Part shown: positions 9,321 to 20,272 of the stretch, in pieces | Numbering within the stretch: the first letter of the stretch is position 1 | How the letters are laid out: every line of letters starts with the position of its first letter | NCBI RefSeq assembly: GCF_002298975.1 | Contig: NZ_DBMV01000031.1 | Location: 83,392 to 147,391 of the forward strand | Length of the DNA: 64,000 nucleotides | Reading direction: 5' to 3' | From: Ralstonia sp. UBA689 | GTDB lineage: Bacteria > Pseudomonadota > Gammaproteobacteria > Burkholderiales > Burkholderiaceae | Made by a program: the position numbers and the translations under genes | Notes under the pieces: generated by a model | Seen by the model: the letters and a program-made list of their open reading frames with translations, nothing else | What the model was told of the DNA's origin: nothing | The model's database searches: none

Positions 9321-10940
9321 TCACTCCCACTCGATTGTCGCAGGCGGCTTGCCCGACACGTCATACACGACCCGGCTCAACCCACGCACTTCATTGATGA
9401 TGCGGTTCGACACTCGGCCCAGCAGCGCATACGGCAAGTGCGCCCAATGCGCGGTCATGAAGTCGGTGGTCTGCACTGCACGCAGTGCCGTCACGTAATC
9501 GTACGTACGGCCATCGCCCATCACGCCGACGGACTTGATCGGCAGGAAGACCGCAAACGCCTGGCTGGTCAGGTCGTACCAGCTCTTGCCGACATCGCCC
9601 TCGGCGCACAGGCCGGCGGCCGCGTCCTGCGCCGTGGCCTTGGTGCCGCGCAGCTCTTCGATGAAGATGGCATCGGCACGGCGCAGCAGGTCGGCATATT
9701 CACGCTTGACCTCGCCCAGAATCCGCACGCCCAGGCCCGGGCCCGGGAACGGATGGCGGTACACCATCTCGTGCGGCAGGCCGAGCGCCACGCCCAGTTC
9801 GCGCACTTCGTCCTTGAACAGATCGCGCAGCGGCTCGAGCAGCTTCAGGCCCAGCGTTTCCGGCAGGCCGCCCACGTTGTGGTGGCTCTTGATCGTCGTC
9901 GCCTTCTTGGTCTTGGTGCCGCCAGATTCCACCACGTCCGGGTAGATCGTGCCCTGCGCCAGCCATTTGGCGTTGCTCAGCTTCTTGGCCTCAGCCTGGA
10001 ACACTTCAACAAACTCCCGGCCGATGATCTTGCGCTTGGCTTCCGGGTCTGTCACGCCAGCCAAGTGGCCGAGGAACTGCTCGGAAGCATCCACGTGCAC
10101 GACCTTGGCGTGCAGGCGGCCGGCGAACATGTCCATCACCATCTTGCCTTCGTCCAGACGCAGCAAGCCGTGGTCGACGAACACGCAGGTTAGCTGGTCA
10201 CCGATGGCGCGGTGGATCAGCGCCGCAGCCACTGATGAGTCGACACCGCCAGACAGGCCGAGGATCACCTCTTCATCGCCCACCTGTTCGCGGATCGCCT
10301 TGACAGCTTCGTCGATGTGGTCGCGCATGACCCAGTCGGGCTTGGCACCGGCAATTTCCAGCACAAAGCGCTCGAGCAACGCGCGGCCCTGCACGGTGTG
10401 CGTGACTTCCGGGTGGAACTGCACGGCGTAGTAGCCACGCGCCTCATCGGCCATGCCCGCGACCGGGCAGCTCGGCGTCGATGCCATCAGCTTGAAGCCC
10501 GGGGGCAGTTCAGTGACCTTGTCGCCATGGCTCATCCAGACCTTGAGCATGCCGTGGCCCTCGGGCGTGGCGAAGTCCTGGATGTCCTTGAGCAGACGGG
10601 TATGGCCGTGGGCACGGACTTCGGCATAACCGAATTCGCGGTGATCGCTCCACTCAACCTTGCCGCCCAATTGCACGGCCATGGTCTGCATGCCATAGCA
10701 GATGCCAAGCACCGGCACACCCAGATCCCAAACGGCCTGCGGCGCGCGGAGTTGGTGATCTTCGTAGGTGCTGGCGTGGCTACCTGACAGGATGATCGCC
10801 TTGGGCGCGAACTCGCGCACGAAGGCGTCGGACACGTCGTTCGGGTGGATCTCGCAGTAGACGTGTGCTTCACGCACGCGCCGCGCAATCAGTTGCGTGA
10901 CCTGCGAGCCGAAATCAAGGATGAGGACTTTGTCGTGCAT
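9321..10940 (-). CDS. guaA: GMP synthase (glutamine-hydrolysing)
   Basis: Converts XMP to GMP using ATP and glutamine; last step of guanine nucleotide synthesis, cytoplasmic. It has 539 residues. The N-terminal class I glutamine amidotransferase has nucleophile Cys81 in GICYGMQ and the His/Glu pair in QFHPEVTHT. The ATP pyrophosphatase domain has the PP-loop GLSGGVDSSV, and the C-terminal dimerisation domain ends RVVYDVSGKPPATIEWE. The start MHDKVLILDFGSQV is the family start; the open frame continues upstream into the neighbouring membrane-protein gene, which overlaps by 26 nt. There is no good Shine-Dalgarno at this ATG, suggesting translational coupling to the upstream gene. Confidence 0.97.
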   Translation of the reverse strand: MHDKVLILDFGSQVTQLIARRVREAHVYCEIHPNDVSDAFVREFAPKAIILSGSHASTYEDHQLRAPQAVWDLGVPVLGICYGMQTMAVQLGGKVEWSDHREFGYAEVRAHGHTRLLKDIQDFATPEGHGMLKVWMSHGDKVTELPPGFKLMASTPSCPVAGMADEARGYYAVQFHPEVTHTVQGRALLERFVLEIAGAKPDWVMRDHIDEAVKAIREQVGDEEVILGLSGGVDSSVAAALIHRAIGDQLTCVFVDHGLLRLDEGKMVMDMFAGRLHAKVVHVDASEQFLGHLAGVTDPEAKRKIIGREFVEVFQAEAKKLSNAKWLAQGTIYPDVVESGGTKTKKATTIKSHHNVGGLPETLGLKLLEPLRDLFKDEVRELGVALGLPHEMVYRHPFPGPGLGVRILGEVKREYADLLRRADAIFIEELRGTKATAQDAAAGLCAEGDVGKSWYDLTSQAFAVFLPIKSVGVMGDGRTYDYVTALRAVQTTDFMTAHWAHLPYALLGRVSNRIINEVRGLSRVVYDVSGKPPATIEWE

Positions 10941-11493
10941 GTTGTGGAGGAATGGAATCGGCAATCGTGTCGACTTCAGTGCCGGGGCCGTAGCCCGGCG
11001 GCGGCATATAGGCGGGTTCTTTGCGCTCGGTTTTTTCCGTGCGCTCACGTTCGCGAGCGGCAGCGGCTTCCTCGCGGGCCTTCTGCGCACGCTCACGCTC
11101 ATTTGTGCGTACACGGCGCGAAGCGGGAATCTGCACGGCGGAGAACAGCGCCAGCACGGCAGCAAACGTCGGCAGCCAGATGCGGCCCGCGCCTTCCACC
11201 GGCAGGTGGAAGAACAACAGCCAGGCAATCACTAGCACAGCCACGGCCAGGTTCACATGGCCGATCACCTGCGCCACGGCGGTAGTCAGTTGCCCATTGA
11301 CGGTGGCGTGCCACAGCAGCCAGGCCAGGCCGACCAGCGTGACGCCGAGTAATTGGCCGTACATCGCCGGCTCCGGCTGCGGCAGTTGCAGCGCGCCGAA
11401 AACGGACGTCAGCGGTGACGCCAGCAGGACGAGACCGACGCACAGTGCGACAGCCGCATCCAGAAACAGAACGAGTCGCAAAAGCGCTTTCAT
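10915..11493 (-). CDS. Small four-helix membrane protein, function unknown
   Basis: Protein of 192 residues that I do not recognise as a characterised family. Four hydrophobic segments span about residues 3-25, 45-62, 75-98 and 105-122. A highly charged cytoplasmic tail follows (RERAQKAREEAAAARERERTEK), then a Pro-rich end. It sits between guaB and guaA on the same strand, and its stop lies 26 nt inside guaA. Two adjacent ATGs exist; the second (11493) has better spacing from GGAGA. The tail is probably a short helix or coiled coil. Co-transcription with guaB/guaA is likely, but no role in purine synthesis can be read from the sequence. Confidence 0.75.
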   Translation of the reverse strand: MKALLRLVLFLDAAVALCVGLVLLASPLTSVFGALQLPQPEPAMYGQLLGVTLVGLAWLLWHATVNGQLTTAVAQVIGHVNLAVAVLVIAWLLFFHLPVEGAGRIWLPTFAAVLALFSAVQIPASRRVRTNERERAQKAREEAAAARERERTEKTERKEPAYMPPPGYGPGTEVDTIADSIPPQHARQSPHP

Positions 11494-11630
11494 CATCGTC
11501 TCCAGTTGCGGGTGGCCGCCCGTGCTTCGGCCACCAGATTGAAATCCGCCGGAGCGCCCGCGCGCCCCGGCGGCAGTACTGCATGCCTTCTATCTTGTAT
11601 GCGGTGATCGGCCACAAGGACCAAGCGCGA

Positions 11631-13094
11631 TCAGTCGCGGTGATAGTTCGGCGCTTCCTTCGTGATCTGCACGTCGTGCACATGCGATTCGTGCATGCCG
11701 GCGGCGGTGATCTCGACAAACTGGCTCTTCTCGTGCCATTCGGCAATCGACGCGCAACCGCAGTAGCCCATCGACGAGCGAACGCCGCCCGTCAGTTGAT
11801 GCACGATCGGCAACGCGGAGCCCTTGTACGGCACGCGCCCCTCGATACCTTCGGGCACCAGCTTGTCGACGTTGGCAGTGTTGTCTTCCTGGAAGTAACG
11901 ATCGGCGGCGCCGTCCTTCATCGCGCCCACCGAGCCCATGCCACGGTAGCTCTTGTACGAGCGGCCCTGGAACAGGAACACCTCACCCGGGGATTCGTCC
12001 GTACCGGCAAACATGCCGCCCATCATCACTGTGTGTGCGCCGGCAGCCAGGGCCTTGGCGACATCGCCCGAGTAGCGGATACCGCCGTCGGCGATCAGCG
12101 GAACGCCGGTGCCCTTCAGTGCCTCAGCCACATTGGACACGGCAAAGATTTGCGGCACGCCCACGCCAGCGACAATCCGCGTCGTGCAGATCGAGCCCGG
12201 GCCAATGCCAACCTTGACGCCATCTGCCCCGTGGTCGACCAGTGCCTTGGCCGCGTCGCCCGTGGCGATGTTGCCGCCGATCACCTGCACTTGCGGGTAG
12301 TTGTCCTTGATCCAGCGCACGCGGCTCAGCACGCCCTGGCTGTGGCCGTGCGCGGTATCGACCACGATCACGTCCACGCCGGCCTTGACCAGCAAATCGA
12401 TACGCAAATCGTTGTCCGGGCCCACGCCCACCGCCGCACCCACGCGCAGCGAACCGCGTTCGTCCTTGGACGCCAGCGGGTATTCGGTAGCCTTCTGGAT
12501 ATCCTTGACGGTGATCAGGCCGCGCAGCTCAAAGGCTTCGCCCACCACCAGCACACGCTCCAGGCGGTGCTTGTTCATCAGGCGCTTGGCTTCTTCCAGC
12601 GTGGCGCCTTCCTTGACGGTGACGAGCTTCTCACGCGGCGTCATCTTGGCGCGCACCGGGGCGTCCAGTTCTTCTTCGAAGCGCAGGTCGCGGTTGGTAA
12701 TGATGCCAACCACCTTCTTGTCTTCCAGCACCGGGAAACCCGAGATGCCGTGCTGTGCCGACAGCGCCATCACGTCGCGGACCTTCATGTCCGGGCCGAT
12801 CGTGATCGGATCGCGCAGCACGCCCGACTCGAAGCGCTTGACCTTGGCGACTTCGCGCGCCTGTTCTTCCGGCTTCAGGTTCTTGTGGACGATACCGATA
12901 CCACCCTGCTGGGCCATGGCGATGGCCAGCCGCGCTTCCGTAACCGTATCCATGGCGGCGGACACGAGCGGAATGGCAAGTTCAATCGAACGGGTAAGCT
13001 TGGTGCGAAGGGACGTATCGCGGGGCAGGACGGCCGAATAAGCCGGGACAAGCAGCACATCATCGAACGTGAGTGCTTTCTGGACAAGACGCAT
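11631..13094 (-). CDS. guaB: IMP dehydrogenase
   Basis: NAD-dependent oxidation of IMP to XMP, the committed step to GMP; works with GuaA downstream. It has 487 residues. The TIM-barrel catalytic domain is interrupted at about 93-200 by a pair of CBS domains (KVRDVMALSAQHGISGFPV, then KLVTVKEGATLEEAKRLM), which bind adenine nucleotides in the family. The catalytic Cys303 is in GIGPGSICTTR, and the flap region contains SYRGMGSVGAM. The start MRLVQKALTFDDVLL has AGAGGAA 6-7 nt upstream; an upstream in-frame ATG is rejected. A TATAAT lies 28 nt before the start. Confidence 0.98.
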   Translation of the reverse strand: MRLVQKALTFDDVLLVPAYSAVLPRDTSLRTKLTRSIELAIPLVSAAMDTVTEARLAIAMAQQGGIGIVHKNLKPEEQAREVAKVKRFESGVLRDPITIGPDMKVRDVMALSAQHGISGFPVLEDKKVVGIITNRDLRFEEELDAPVRAKMTPREKLVTVKEGATLEEAKRLMNKHRLERVLVVGEAFELRGLITVKDIQKATEYPLASKDERGSLRVGAAVGVGPDNDLRIDLLVKAGVDVIVVDTAHGHSQGVLSRVRWIKDNYPQVQVIGGNIATGDAAKALVDHGADGVKVGIGPGSICTTRIVAGVGVPQIFAVSNVAEALKGTGVPLIADGGIRYSGDVAKALAAGAHTVMMGGMFAGTDESPGEVFLFQGRSYKSYRGMGSVGAMKDGAADRYFQEDNTANVDKLVPEGIEGRVPYKGSALPIVHQLTGGVRSSMGYCGCASIAEWHEKSQFVEITAAGMHESHVHDVQITKEAPNYHRD

Positions 13095-13121
13095 AGCAAT
13101 TTCCTCTAGGCGCAAAATCGG

Positions 13122-13127
13122 ATTATA
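13122..13127 (-). promoter_or_regulatory. -10 element upstream of guaB
   Basis: Perfect TATAAT on the minus strand, 28 nt from the guaB ATG. The hexamer 17-18 nt upstream (ACAACC/TACAAC) is a poor -35, so only the -10 is well supported. Confidence 0.5.
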
Positions 13128-13261
13128 CGGGAATTCGCCCCACGGTTGTAGACAGCCGTGCTATGCTCGATAAATTTTTCTTCGCGCACCCACCTGAAGC
13201 GCCTCGCGCCGTCAGCGGCCGTCGTTTGTGGCCATGTGGTGCAAGCTTCGCGAGTGTTCGA

Positions 13262-14200
13262 ATGGGAATTGGCGTATTGTGCGCCCTGCTGGCGGGTGCC
13301 ATGTGGGGCATGGTCTTCATTGCGCCCCGCGCGCTGACGGCATTCTCGCCGTGGGAACTGGCCCTGGGCCGCTACCTGGCCTACGGCGCCATCGCAGCCG
13401 TCGCCTCGGCGCCTATCCTTCCCCGCATCGCCCGCAAGATCACCCGCGCCGATTGCCTGGAGCTGGTCAAGCAATCCTGCAGCGGCAATCTCGTTTACTA
13501 CGTGTTGCTGGCCTTCGGCGTGCAACTGGCCGGAGTTGCCCCCACGTCGCTCATCATCGGCATCCTGCCCATTACCGTGACGGTGCTCGGGCGGCGCGAC
13601 CATGGCGCGGTACCGCTCTCCCGGCTGATCTGGCCTCTGCTGGTGGTGGCCGCAGGCATCGTGTGCATCAATATCGACCTGTTCGGTCATGAGGCGGCCA
13701 CGGCCGACGTTCGGCCGGTCTGGCAACGCATCGCGGGCATCGTCTGCGCGGCCGGCGCGCTATGCAGCTGGACATGGTATGCGGTGGATAACGCCCGCTA
13801 TCTGCAGCGCAACCCGCATTTCTCGAGCAACGAGTGGTCAGCACTGTATGGCATGTCGACAGGCATTCTTTCGACCGCGCTGACCGCAATTGCCCTGCTC
13901 GTGGCGGGTACCGGCTGGGCCCATGGCGGCGGGCGAATCTGGAGCACCTTCTGGGCCGTCAATGCCGCCGTGGCGCTTGGCGCGTCGCTGATCGGCAACA
14001 ACCTGTGGAACATGGCCTCCCGTCGCCTGCCGCTGACCCTGTCGGGTCAGATGATCGTGTTCGAGACGCTGTTCGCGCTGGCATATGGCTTTGTGTACGA
14101 CGGCCGCTGGCCGCGCCCGCTGGAAATGGCCGCCATCGCGTTGCTGATCGTGGGGGTTGGCTGGTCCGTACGCTTGCACGCAGAAGATAAGTCTGCATAA
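13262..14200 (+). CDS. DMT (EamA) family membrane transporter
   Basis: Predicted ten-helix inner-membrane exporter of the drug/metabolite transporter superfamily; substrate unknown. It is about 312 residues from the chosen ATG (MGIGVLCALLAGAMWGMVF), with two EamA-like halves, the first including LALGRYLAYGAIA. The open frame extends 99 nt upstream, but that extension is hydrophilic and unlike the family, so the internal ATG before the first membrane helix is preferred. It is transcribed divergently from guaB and stands alone. Family assignment rests on the hydrophobic pattern and the GxxWG motif. Confidence 0.8.
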   Translation: MGIGVLCALLAGAMWGMVFIAPRALTAFSPWELALGRYLAYGAIAAVASAPILPRIARKITRADCLELVKQSCSGNLVYYVLLAFGVQLAGVAPTSLIIGILPITVTVLGRRDHGAVPLSRLIWPLLVVAAGIVCINIDLFGHEAATADVRPVWQRIAGIVCAAGALCSWTWYAVDNARYLQRNPHFSSNEWSALYGMSTGILSTALTAIALLVAGTGWAHGGGRIWSTFWAVNAAVALGASLIGNNLWNMASRRLPLTLSGQMIVFETLFALAYGFVYDGRWPRPLEMAAIALLIVGVGWSVRLHAEDKSA

Positions 14201-14355
14201 ACTGGGCGCCTTGCCGGGGGGCGAGTCGGTGGGCCGAGCCAGGCTGCCGACCTCAAACAAACGAGTGGTGATCACGCCACCGGGCCTCCGTGCGCGTCGA
14301 GGGGCCGTCGTCGGGTCGGCCAACGCGCCTTCGGCAGTCCACGAACGAGAACTCC

Positions 14356-14898
14356 ATGAAACGACTGCACGTCCTGCTGCCCGCCTCTGTCACCTTGATC
14401 GCCCTTGTCGCCTGCCCGGCAGCCCTTGCACAATGGGCGTGGCAATGGCGCGATGAGAAGGGGCTGATGGTTTACAGCGACGCGGCGCCGCCGCCGTCGG
14501 TTCCGGCCAACCGCATCATCCGCAACCCGAACAGCCGCACAGCAACCGCATATGAGGCGCTGCCGGCGCCAGCATCGGGCGTGAAGGCTGCGGACCCCAA
14601 TGCAGCGGCCAAACCGGTCCAAGCCGCCTCAGGTGTTGCCGCATCGAACCCGGATGAAGAACTGCGCAAGCGCTTGGCTGATCGCGCCAAGAAGGAACAG
14701 GACGAGGCCAAGCAAGCAGAAGCCGTCCAACGCAAGCAGGCCGAATGCCAGCGCCTGCGCAACGAAACCGCCTACCTGCAGAACGGTCGCCGCGCTGGCA
14801 CAGTACAGGCTGATGGCTCGATCGCGTATATGGACGACAACCAGCGCGCCGCTGCCGTCCAGCGCAATCAAAGCGACTTGAGCGCCAACTGCAACTGA
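14356..14898 (+). CDS. DUF4124-type exported protein
   Basis: Protein of 180 residues with an N-terminal signal peptide (MKRLHVLLPASVTLIALVAC; likely cleavage after ALA at about 25). Immediately after it comes WQWRDEKGLMVYSDAAPP, the short aromatic-rich motif of DUF4124 proteins. The remainder is a charged, probably coiled region (LRKRLADRAKKEQDEAKQAE, about 100-145). The cysteine in LVACPA resembles a lipobox only weakly. Function is unknown; DUF4124 proteins are common envelope proteins in beta- and gammaproteobacteria. The ATG at 14356 is chosen because it begins the signal peptide. Confidence 0.8.
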   Translation: MKRLHVLLPASVTLIALVACPAALAQWAWQWRDEKGLMVYSDAAPPPSVPANRIIRNPNSRTATAYEALPAPASGVKAADPNAAAKPVQAASGVAASNPDEELRKRLADRAKKEQDEAKQAEAVQRKQAECQRLRNETAYLQNGRRAGTVQADGSIAYMDDNQRAAAVQRNQSDLSANCN

Positions 14899-14909
14899 CG
14901 CAGGCCGCG

Positions 14910-15266
14910 TTATTCGGTGATGCCGCCCTCGGGCGGCGCTTCGTTGCGCAGCCACTTCAGGCCCTCTCGCGTGCCGGTCGCCCGTACTTTCTGCACGCGG
15001 CGGCGGCGCGCCGTTTTGGGGTCTGCAATCAGCGGGCCCAGGATTTCCACCCGATCACGCGCATGCAGGGGCGCGTCCGGCGTCCGACGTTTGCCGTAGA
15101 TGCCCAATCGGCAGGTGTCGATCGTCAGATCCGTTCCCTCCAGAACGCCAGAGGCCCGCACCGCATCGGCTACCGTCGCCTGACTCGGCACCTGCACACC
15201 CACCAGCCGCGGCGGCGCGACCGTCGCCAGGCAAACCAATACGTCGATGTGATCAGGATTCGCCAT
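14910..15266 (-). CDS. rnfH: RnfH family ubiquitin-fold protein
   Basis: Small cytoplasmic protein of 118 residues with the beta-grasp pattern of the RnfH/UPF0125 family: IDVLVCLATVAPPRLVGVQV, then ATVADAVRASG, LGIYGKRR and RDRVEILGPLIADPKTARRR. The family is almost always encoded beside ratA and divergent from smpB, exactly as here. Its molecular role is not established. It starts inside ratA (14-nt overlap), so the pair is translationally coupled. Confidence 0.9.
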   Translation of the reverse strand: MANPDHIDVLVCLATVAPPRLVGVQVPSQATVADAVRASGVLEGTDLTIDTCRLGIYGKRRTPDAPLHARDRVEILGPLIADPKTARRRRVQKVRATGTREGLKWLRNEAPPEGGITE

Positions 15267-15690
15267 AGATCACCTCGGCGCGCTTGACGAAGGAATCGAC
15301 AAAGGTGTTGGCGATCATGCTGAACACCGGGCCGATGATCTTCTCCAGCAAGTGGCTGGAGAATTCGTAGTGCAAGTGGAAGTTGATCTTGCAGGCATCC
15401 GCGCGCAGCGGGGTGAACTGCCAAAAACCCGTGAACGCCTTGAAAGGGCCATCGGCGAACTGCATATCGATATGAGTCGGCCGCGTTTGCTTGTTGCGGG
15501 TACGGAAGTGTTGATGGATGCCCTTGAAGGCGATGTCGACACGCGCATCGAGTGACGTGTCGGTCTGCTCGAAGATTTCCACGCCACCACACCACGGCAG
15601 GAAGTTCGGGTAGTCGCGAACGTTGGTCACCAGGTCGAACATCTGTTCGGCCGAGTAGCCGATCAACACGGTTTTTTCAACGTCTGCCAT
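15253..15690 (-). CDS. ratA: RatA/COQ10-like START-domain protein
   Basis: Protein of 145 residues covering a single START/polyketide-cyclase-like hydrophobic-pocket domain (MADVEKTVLIGYSAEQMFDL, RDYPNFLPWCGG, HYEFSSHLLEKIIGPVF). E. coli RatA has been described as a 50S-binding inhibitor of ribosome association, while the same fold in mitochondria (Coq10) binds ubiquinone. Nothing in the sequence decides between these. The start ATG at 15690 is chosen over an upstream frame extension without homology. It overlaps rnfH and diverges from smpB, a conserved neighbourhood. Confidence 0.9.
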   Translation of the reverse strand: MADVEKTVLIGYSAEQMFDLVTNVRDYPNFLPWCGGVEIFEQTDTSLDARVDIAFKGIHQHFRTRNKQTRPTHIDMQFADGPFKAFTGFWQFTPLRADACKINFHLHYEFSSHLLEKIIGPVFSMIANTFVDSFVKRAEVIYGES

Positions 15691-15814
15691 GCGCCGTCCG
15701 AAAGCTTTGCGTGCCACGCCCACGTTCGGGCTGCGGCGGATTTGTTAAACTCGCCATTTTATCGCAGCGCATGCAGGTGCCGTCACCCAAGTGCGCTCAC
15801 CGCACATTCCACGT

Positions 15815-16261
15815 ATGACCATCGCCGACAACAAGAAAGCCTTTTTCGATTACTTCATCGAAGAGCGCTACGAGGCGGGCATGGTACTCGAGGGCTGGGA
15901 GGTCAAGGCCATCCGTGCCAACCGCGCGCAGATCAAGGAAGGCTACGTGGTCATCCGCAACGCCGAGCTGTTCCTGATCGGGGCGCACATCAGCCCGCTG
16001 CAATCGGCCTCCACGCACGTCACGCCCGACCCGGTGCGCACGCGCAAGCTGCTGCTCCACGCCGAAGAGATCAAGAAGCTGATCGGCAAGGTCGAGCAGC
16101 GCGGCTACACGCTCGTGCCGCTCAACCTGCACTACTCGCGCGGCCGCGTGAAGTGCGAGATCGGCCTCGCCAAGGGCAAAAAGCTCTTCGACAAGCGCGA
16201 GACAGAGAAGAACCGCGACTGGCAGCGCGAGAAAGCCCGCCTCATGCGCGAGAAGGCCTAA
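15815..16261 (+). CDS. smpB: SsrA (tmRNA)-binding protein
   Basis: Binds tmRNA and delivers it to stalled ribosomes for trans-translation. It has 148 residues, the normal length. Family motifs are NKKAFFDYFIEERYEAGMVL, GWEVKAIRANRAQIKEGYV, HEEIKKL-like helix residues (HAEEIKKLIGKVEQRGYTLV) and the basic C-terminal tail starting KGKKLFDKRETEKNRDWQRE, which occupies the mRNA channel. The start is ATG 15815. No tmRNA gene was seen in this window. Confidence 0.97.
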   Translation: MTIADNKKAFFDYFIEERYEAGMVLEGWEVKAIRANRAQIKEGYVVIRNAELFLIGAHISPLQSASTHVTPDPVRTRKLLLHAEEIKKLIGKVEQRGYTLVPLNLHYSRGRVKCEIGLAKGKKLFDKRETEKNRDWQREKARLMREKA

Positions 16262-16285
16262 GCCTTCTCGGCGACACCGCGCACG

Positions 16286-17212
16286 TCACGCGCCGGGCCG
16301 CTGCTGCTTAACGATCTGCAACGCTGACGCAATCATCGTGCTCAGGTCACCCATATTGCCCGGCACGATCAGCGTGTTGCCCTGCTTGGCCAGATTGCCG
16401 AACGCGCTCACATACTCCTCTGCCACCTTCAGATTGACCGCGTCGATACCGCCTTCGGTGCGGATCGCCTGACCGATCTTCTGGATCGCCTGCGCGTTGG
16501 CCTCGGCCACCGCCAGAATCGCCGCCGCCTCGCCCTGTGCCTTGTTGATGGCGGCCTGCTTTTCCCCTTCCGATTTCTGGATGGCGGCCTCGCGCGCACC
16601 GGATGCCAGGTTGATCTGCTCCTGGCGCTTGCCTTCGGATGCGGCGATCAGGGCACGCTTTTCGCGCTCAGCCGTGATCTGCGCCTGCATGGCGTGCAGG
16701 ATTTCCTTCGGGGGCGTCAGGTCCTTGATCTCGTAGCGCAGCACTTTCACGCCCCAGTTCGATGCCGCCTCATCCAGCGCATTGACCACGCTGTGGTTGA
16801 TGAAGTCGCGCTCCTCAAATGTCTTGTCCAGTTCCAGCTTGCCCACCACAGAACGCAGCGTGGTCTGTGCGAGTTGCGTGATGGCGATGACGAAGTTGCT
16901 TGAGCCGTACGAGGCGCGCATCGGGTCGGTCACCTGAAAGTACAGGATGCCGTCCACCTGCAGCTGCGTGTTGTCCTTGGTGATACAGATCTGGCTCGGC
17001 ACGTCGAGCGGGATTTCCTTGAGCACGTGCTTGTAGGCCACGCGATCGACGAAGGGCAGAACGATGTTGAGCCCGGGCGAGAGCGTCGCGTGATACTTGC
17101 CTAGCCGCTCCAGAATCCAGGCGTGCTGTTGCGGCACGATCTTGATGCCTTGCGCGATCAGCACAACGGCAGCAAACAGGACAATGATCGCAAGCGTCCC
17201 CAGCTCGAACAT
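16286..17212 (-). CDS. SPFH/stomatin-like membrane protein (QmcA type)
   Basis: Protein of 308 residues with an N-terminal membrane anchor (ELGTLAIIVLFAAVVLIAQG) and a band-7/SPFH domain at about 20-190 (IVPQQHAWILERLGKYH, LPFVDRVAYKHVLKEIPLDV). A long Ala/Glu-rich coiled coil follows at about 200-265 (EGKRQEQINLASGAREAAIQ). Members form large ring oligomers in the inner membrane; a role in protease control or membrane organisation is inferred from the family. Start ATG 17212 has AGG 7 nt upstream. The longer open frame extending to 17548 is an nfeD shadow. It sits 22 nt after nfeD; this pairing is conserved widely. Confidence 0.9.
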   Translation of the reverse strand: MFELGTLAIIVLFAAVVLIAQGIKIVPQQHAWILERLGKYHATLSPGLNIVLPFVDRVAYKHVLKEIPLDVPSQICITKDNTQLQVDGILYFQVTDPMRASYGSSNFVIAITQLAQTTLRSVVGKLELDKTFEERDFINHSVVNALDEAASNWGVKVLRYEIKDLTPPKEILHAMQAQITAEREKRALIAASEGKRQEQINLASGAREAAIQKSEGEKQAAINKAQGEAAAILAVAEANAQAIQKIGQAIRTEGGIDAVNLKVAEEYVSAFGNLAKQGNTLIVPGNMGDLSTMIASALQIVKQQRPGA

Positions 17213-17234
17213 AAAACCTCCGTGGTTGGCCTTG

Positions 17235-17660
17235 TTATTTGGGTGCGACGACGAGCACGCTGCCGCGCACTTCGACGATACGGAATTCGCCAGCGGTGGC
17301 CGGCGCGTGCGGTGCCAGCTCGACGTCCCAGGCGGCGCCCCGGTATTGCACGCGCGCCCGGCGCTCCGGCGACCAAGCGTCGACACGCAGGGTCTCGCCG
17401 ATATCCAGGTTGACGTTGCGGTTGCGCGCGGCATTCTCGCGCGTCTGGCGCCCGTAGCGTGTACGCCGCAAACCGGCGATGCCGAACACCGCCACGACGG
17501 CGGCCACGATGGCCTGTGCGGGAAAGGCGAGCCCGACCAGCGCGGCAAGCCCGCCCGCCAGTAACCCGATAGCCACCATCAGCAGGTAGAACGTACCCGT
17601 CATCAGTTCACCGATCACGAGCAGCACAGCCAGCGAGAACCAGACGGTCTGAGCCGACAT
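17235..17660 (-). CDS. NfeD family membrane protein (partner of SPFH protein)
   Basis: Protein of 141 residues: two or three membrane helices (FSLAVLLVIGELMTGTFYLL, then AIGLLAGGLAALVGLAF and QAIVAAVVAVFGIAGL) and a C-terminal soluble OB-fold-like NfeD domain at about 80-140 (GETLRVDAWSPERRARVQYR). It lacks the ClpP-like serine protease domain of long NfeD proteins, so it is a short NfeD1b type. The start ATG has GGGGGA 4-5 nt upstream. It is co-transcribed with the SPFH gene; family knowledge suggests the two interact. Confidence 0.88.
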   Translation of the reverse strand: MSAQTVWFSLAVLLVIGELMTGTFYLLMVAIGLLAGGLAALVGLAFPAQAIVAAVVAVFGIAGLRRTRYGRQTRENAARNRNVNLDIGETLRVDAWSPERRARVQYRGAAWDVELAPHAPATAGEFRIVEVRGSVLVVAPK

Positions 17661-17676
17661 ATCCCCCCTCTCCCAG

Positions 17677-17711
17677 AAAAAAACCCCCGCGACGCTGCAC
17701 GTCTGCGGGGG
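17677..17711 (-). terminator. Rho-independent terminator downstream of ppsA
   Basis: Minus strand: stem GCCCCCGC-type arms (CCCCCGC at 17684-17690 pairing with GCGGGGG at 17705-17711) followed by seven T (A residues 17677-17683 on the plus strand). It separates ppsA from nfeD. Confidence 0.88.
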
Positions 17712-17769
17712 CATGTCGCTCGGCCCCCGCCAGCGATACGCTGCCGGGCACTTCGCGTTCTTTATTCCC

Positions 17770-17795
17770 GGCGCGTATCGGTGAGGATACGCGCC
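17770..17795 (-). repeat. Perfect 10-bp inverted repeat after ppsA stop
   Basis: GGCGCGTATC and GATACGCGCC flank a 6-nt loop, 20 nt past the ppsA stop and before the T-tailed terminator. There is no T run, so it may be an mRNA-stabilising hairpin or a protein-binding palindrome. Confidence 0.7.
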
Positions 17796-17815
17796 GTGTC
17801 TTACCGCACGCTAGC

Positions 17816-20203
<2,388 letters not shown>

Positions 20204-20272
20204 ACAAGCCTCTAAACTAAGTGAAAAATCGGTCGGATGCGCGCGGGGCGTTGTTCTTGTCGTCTGGCCGCA

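Noticed and set aside
11415..13109. 564-residue plus-strand frame opposite guaB
   Set aside because: Antisense shadow of guaB; His/Ala/Asp-rich composition typical of reverse-frame translations.
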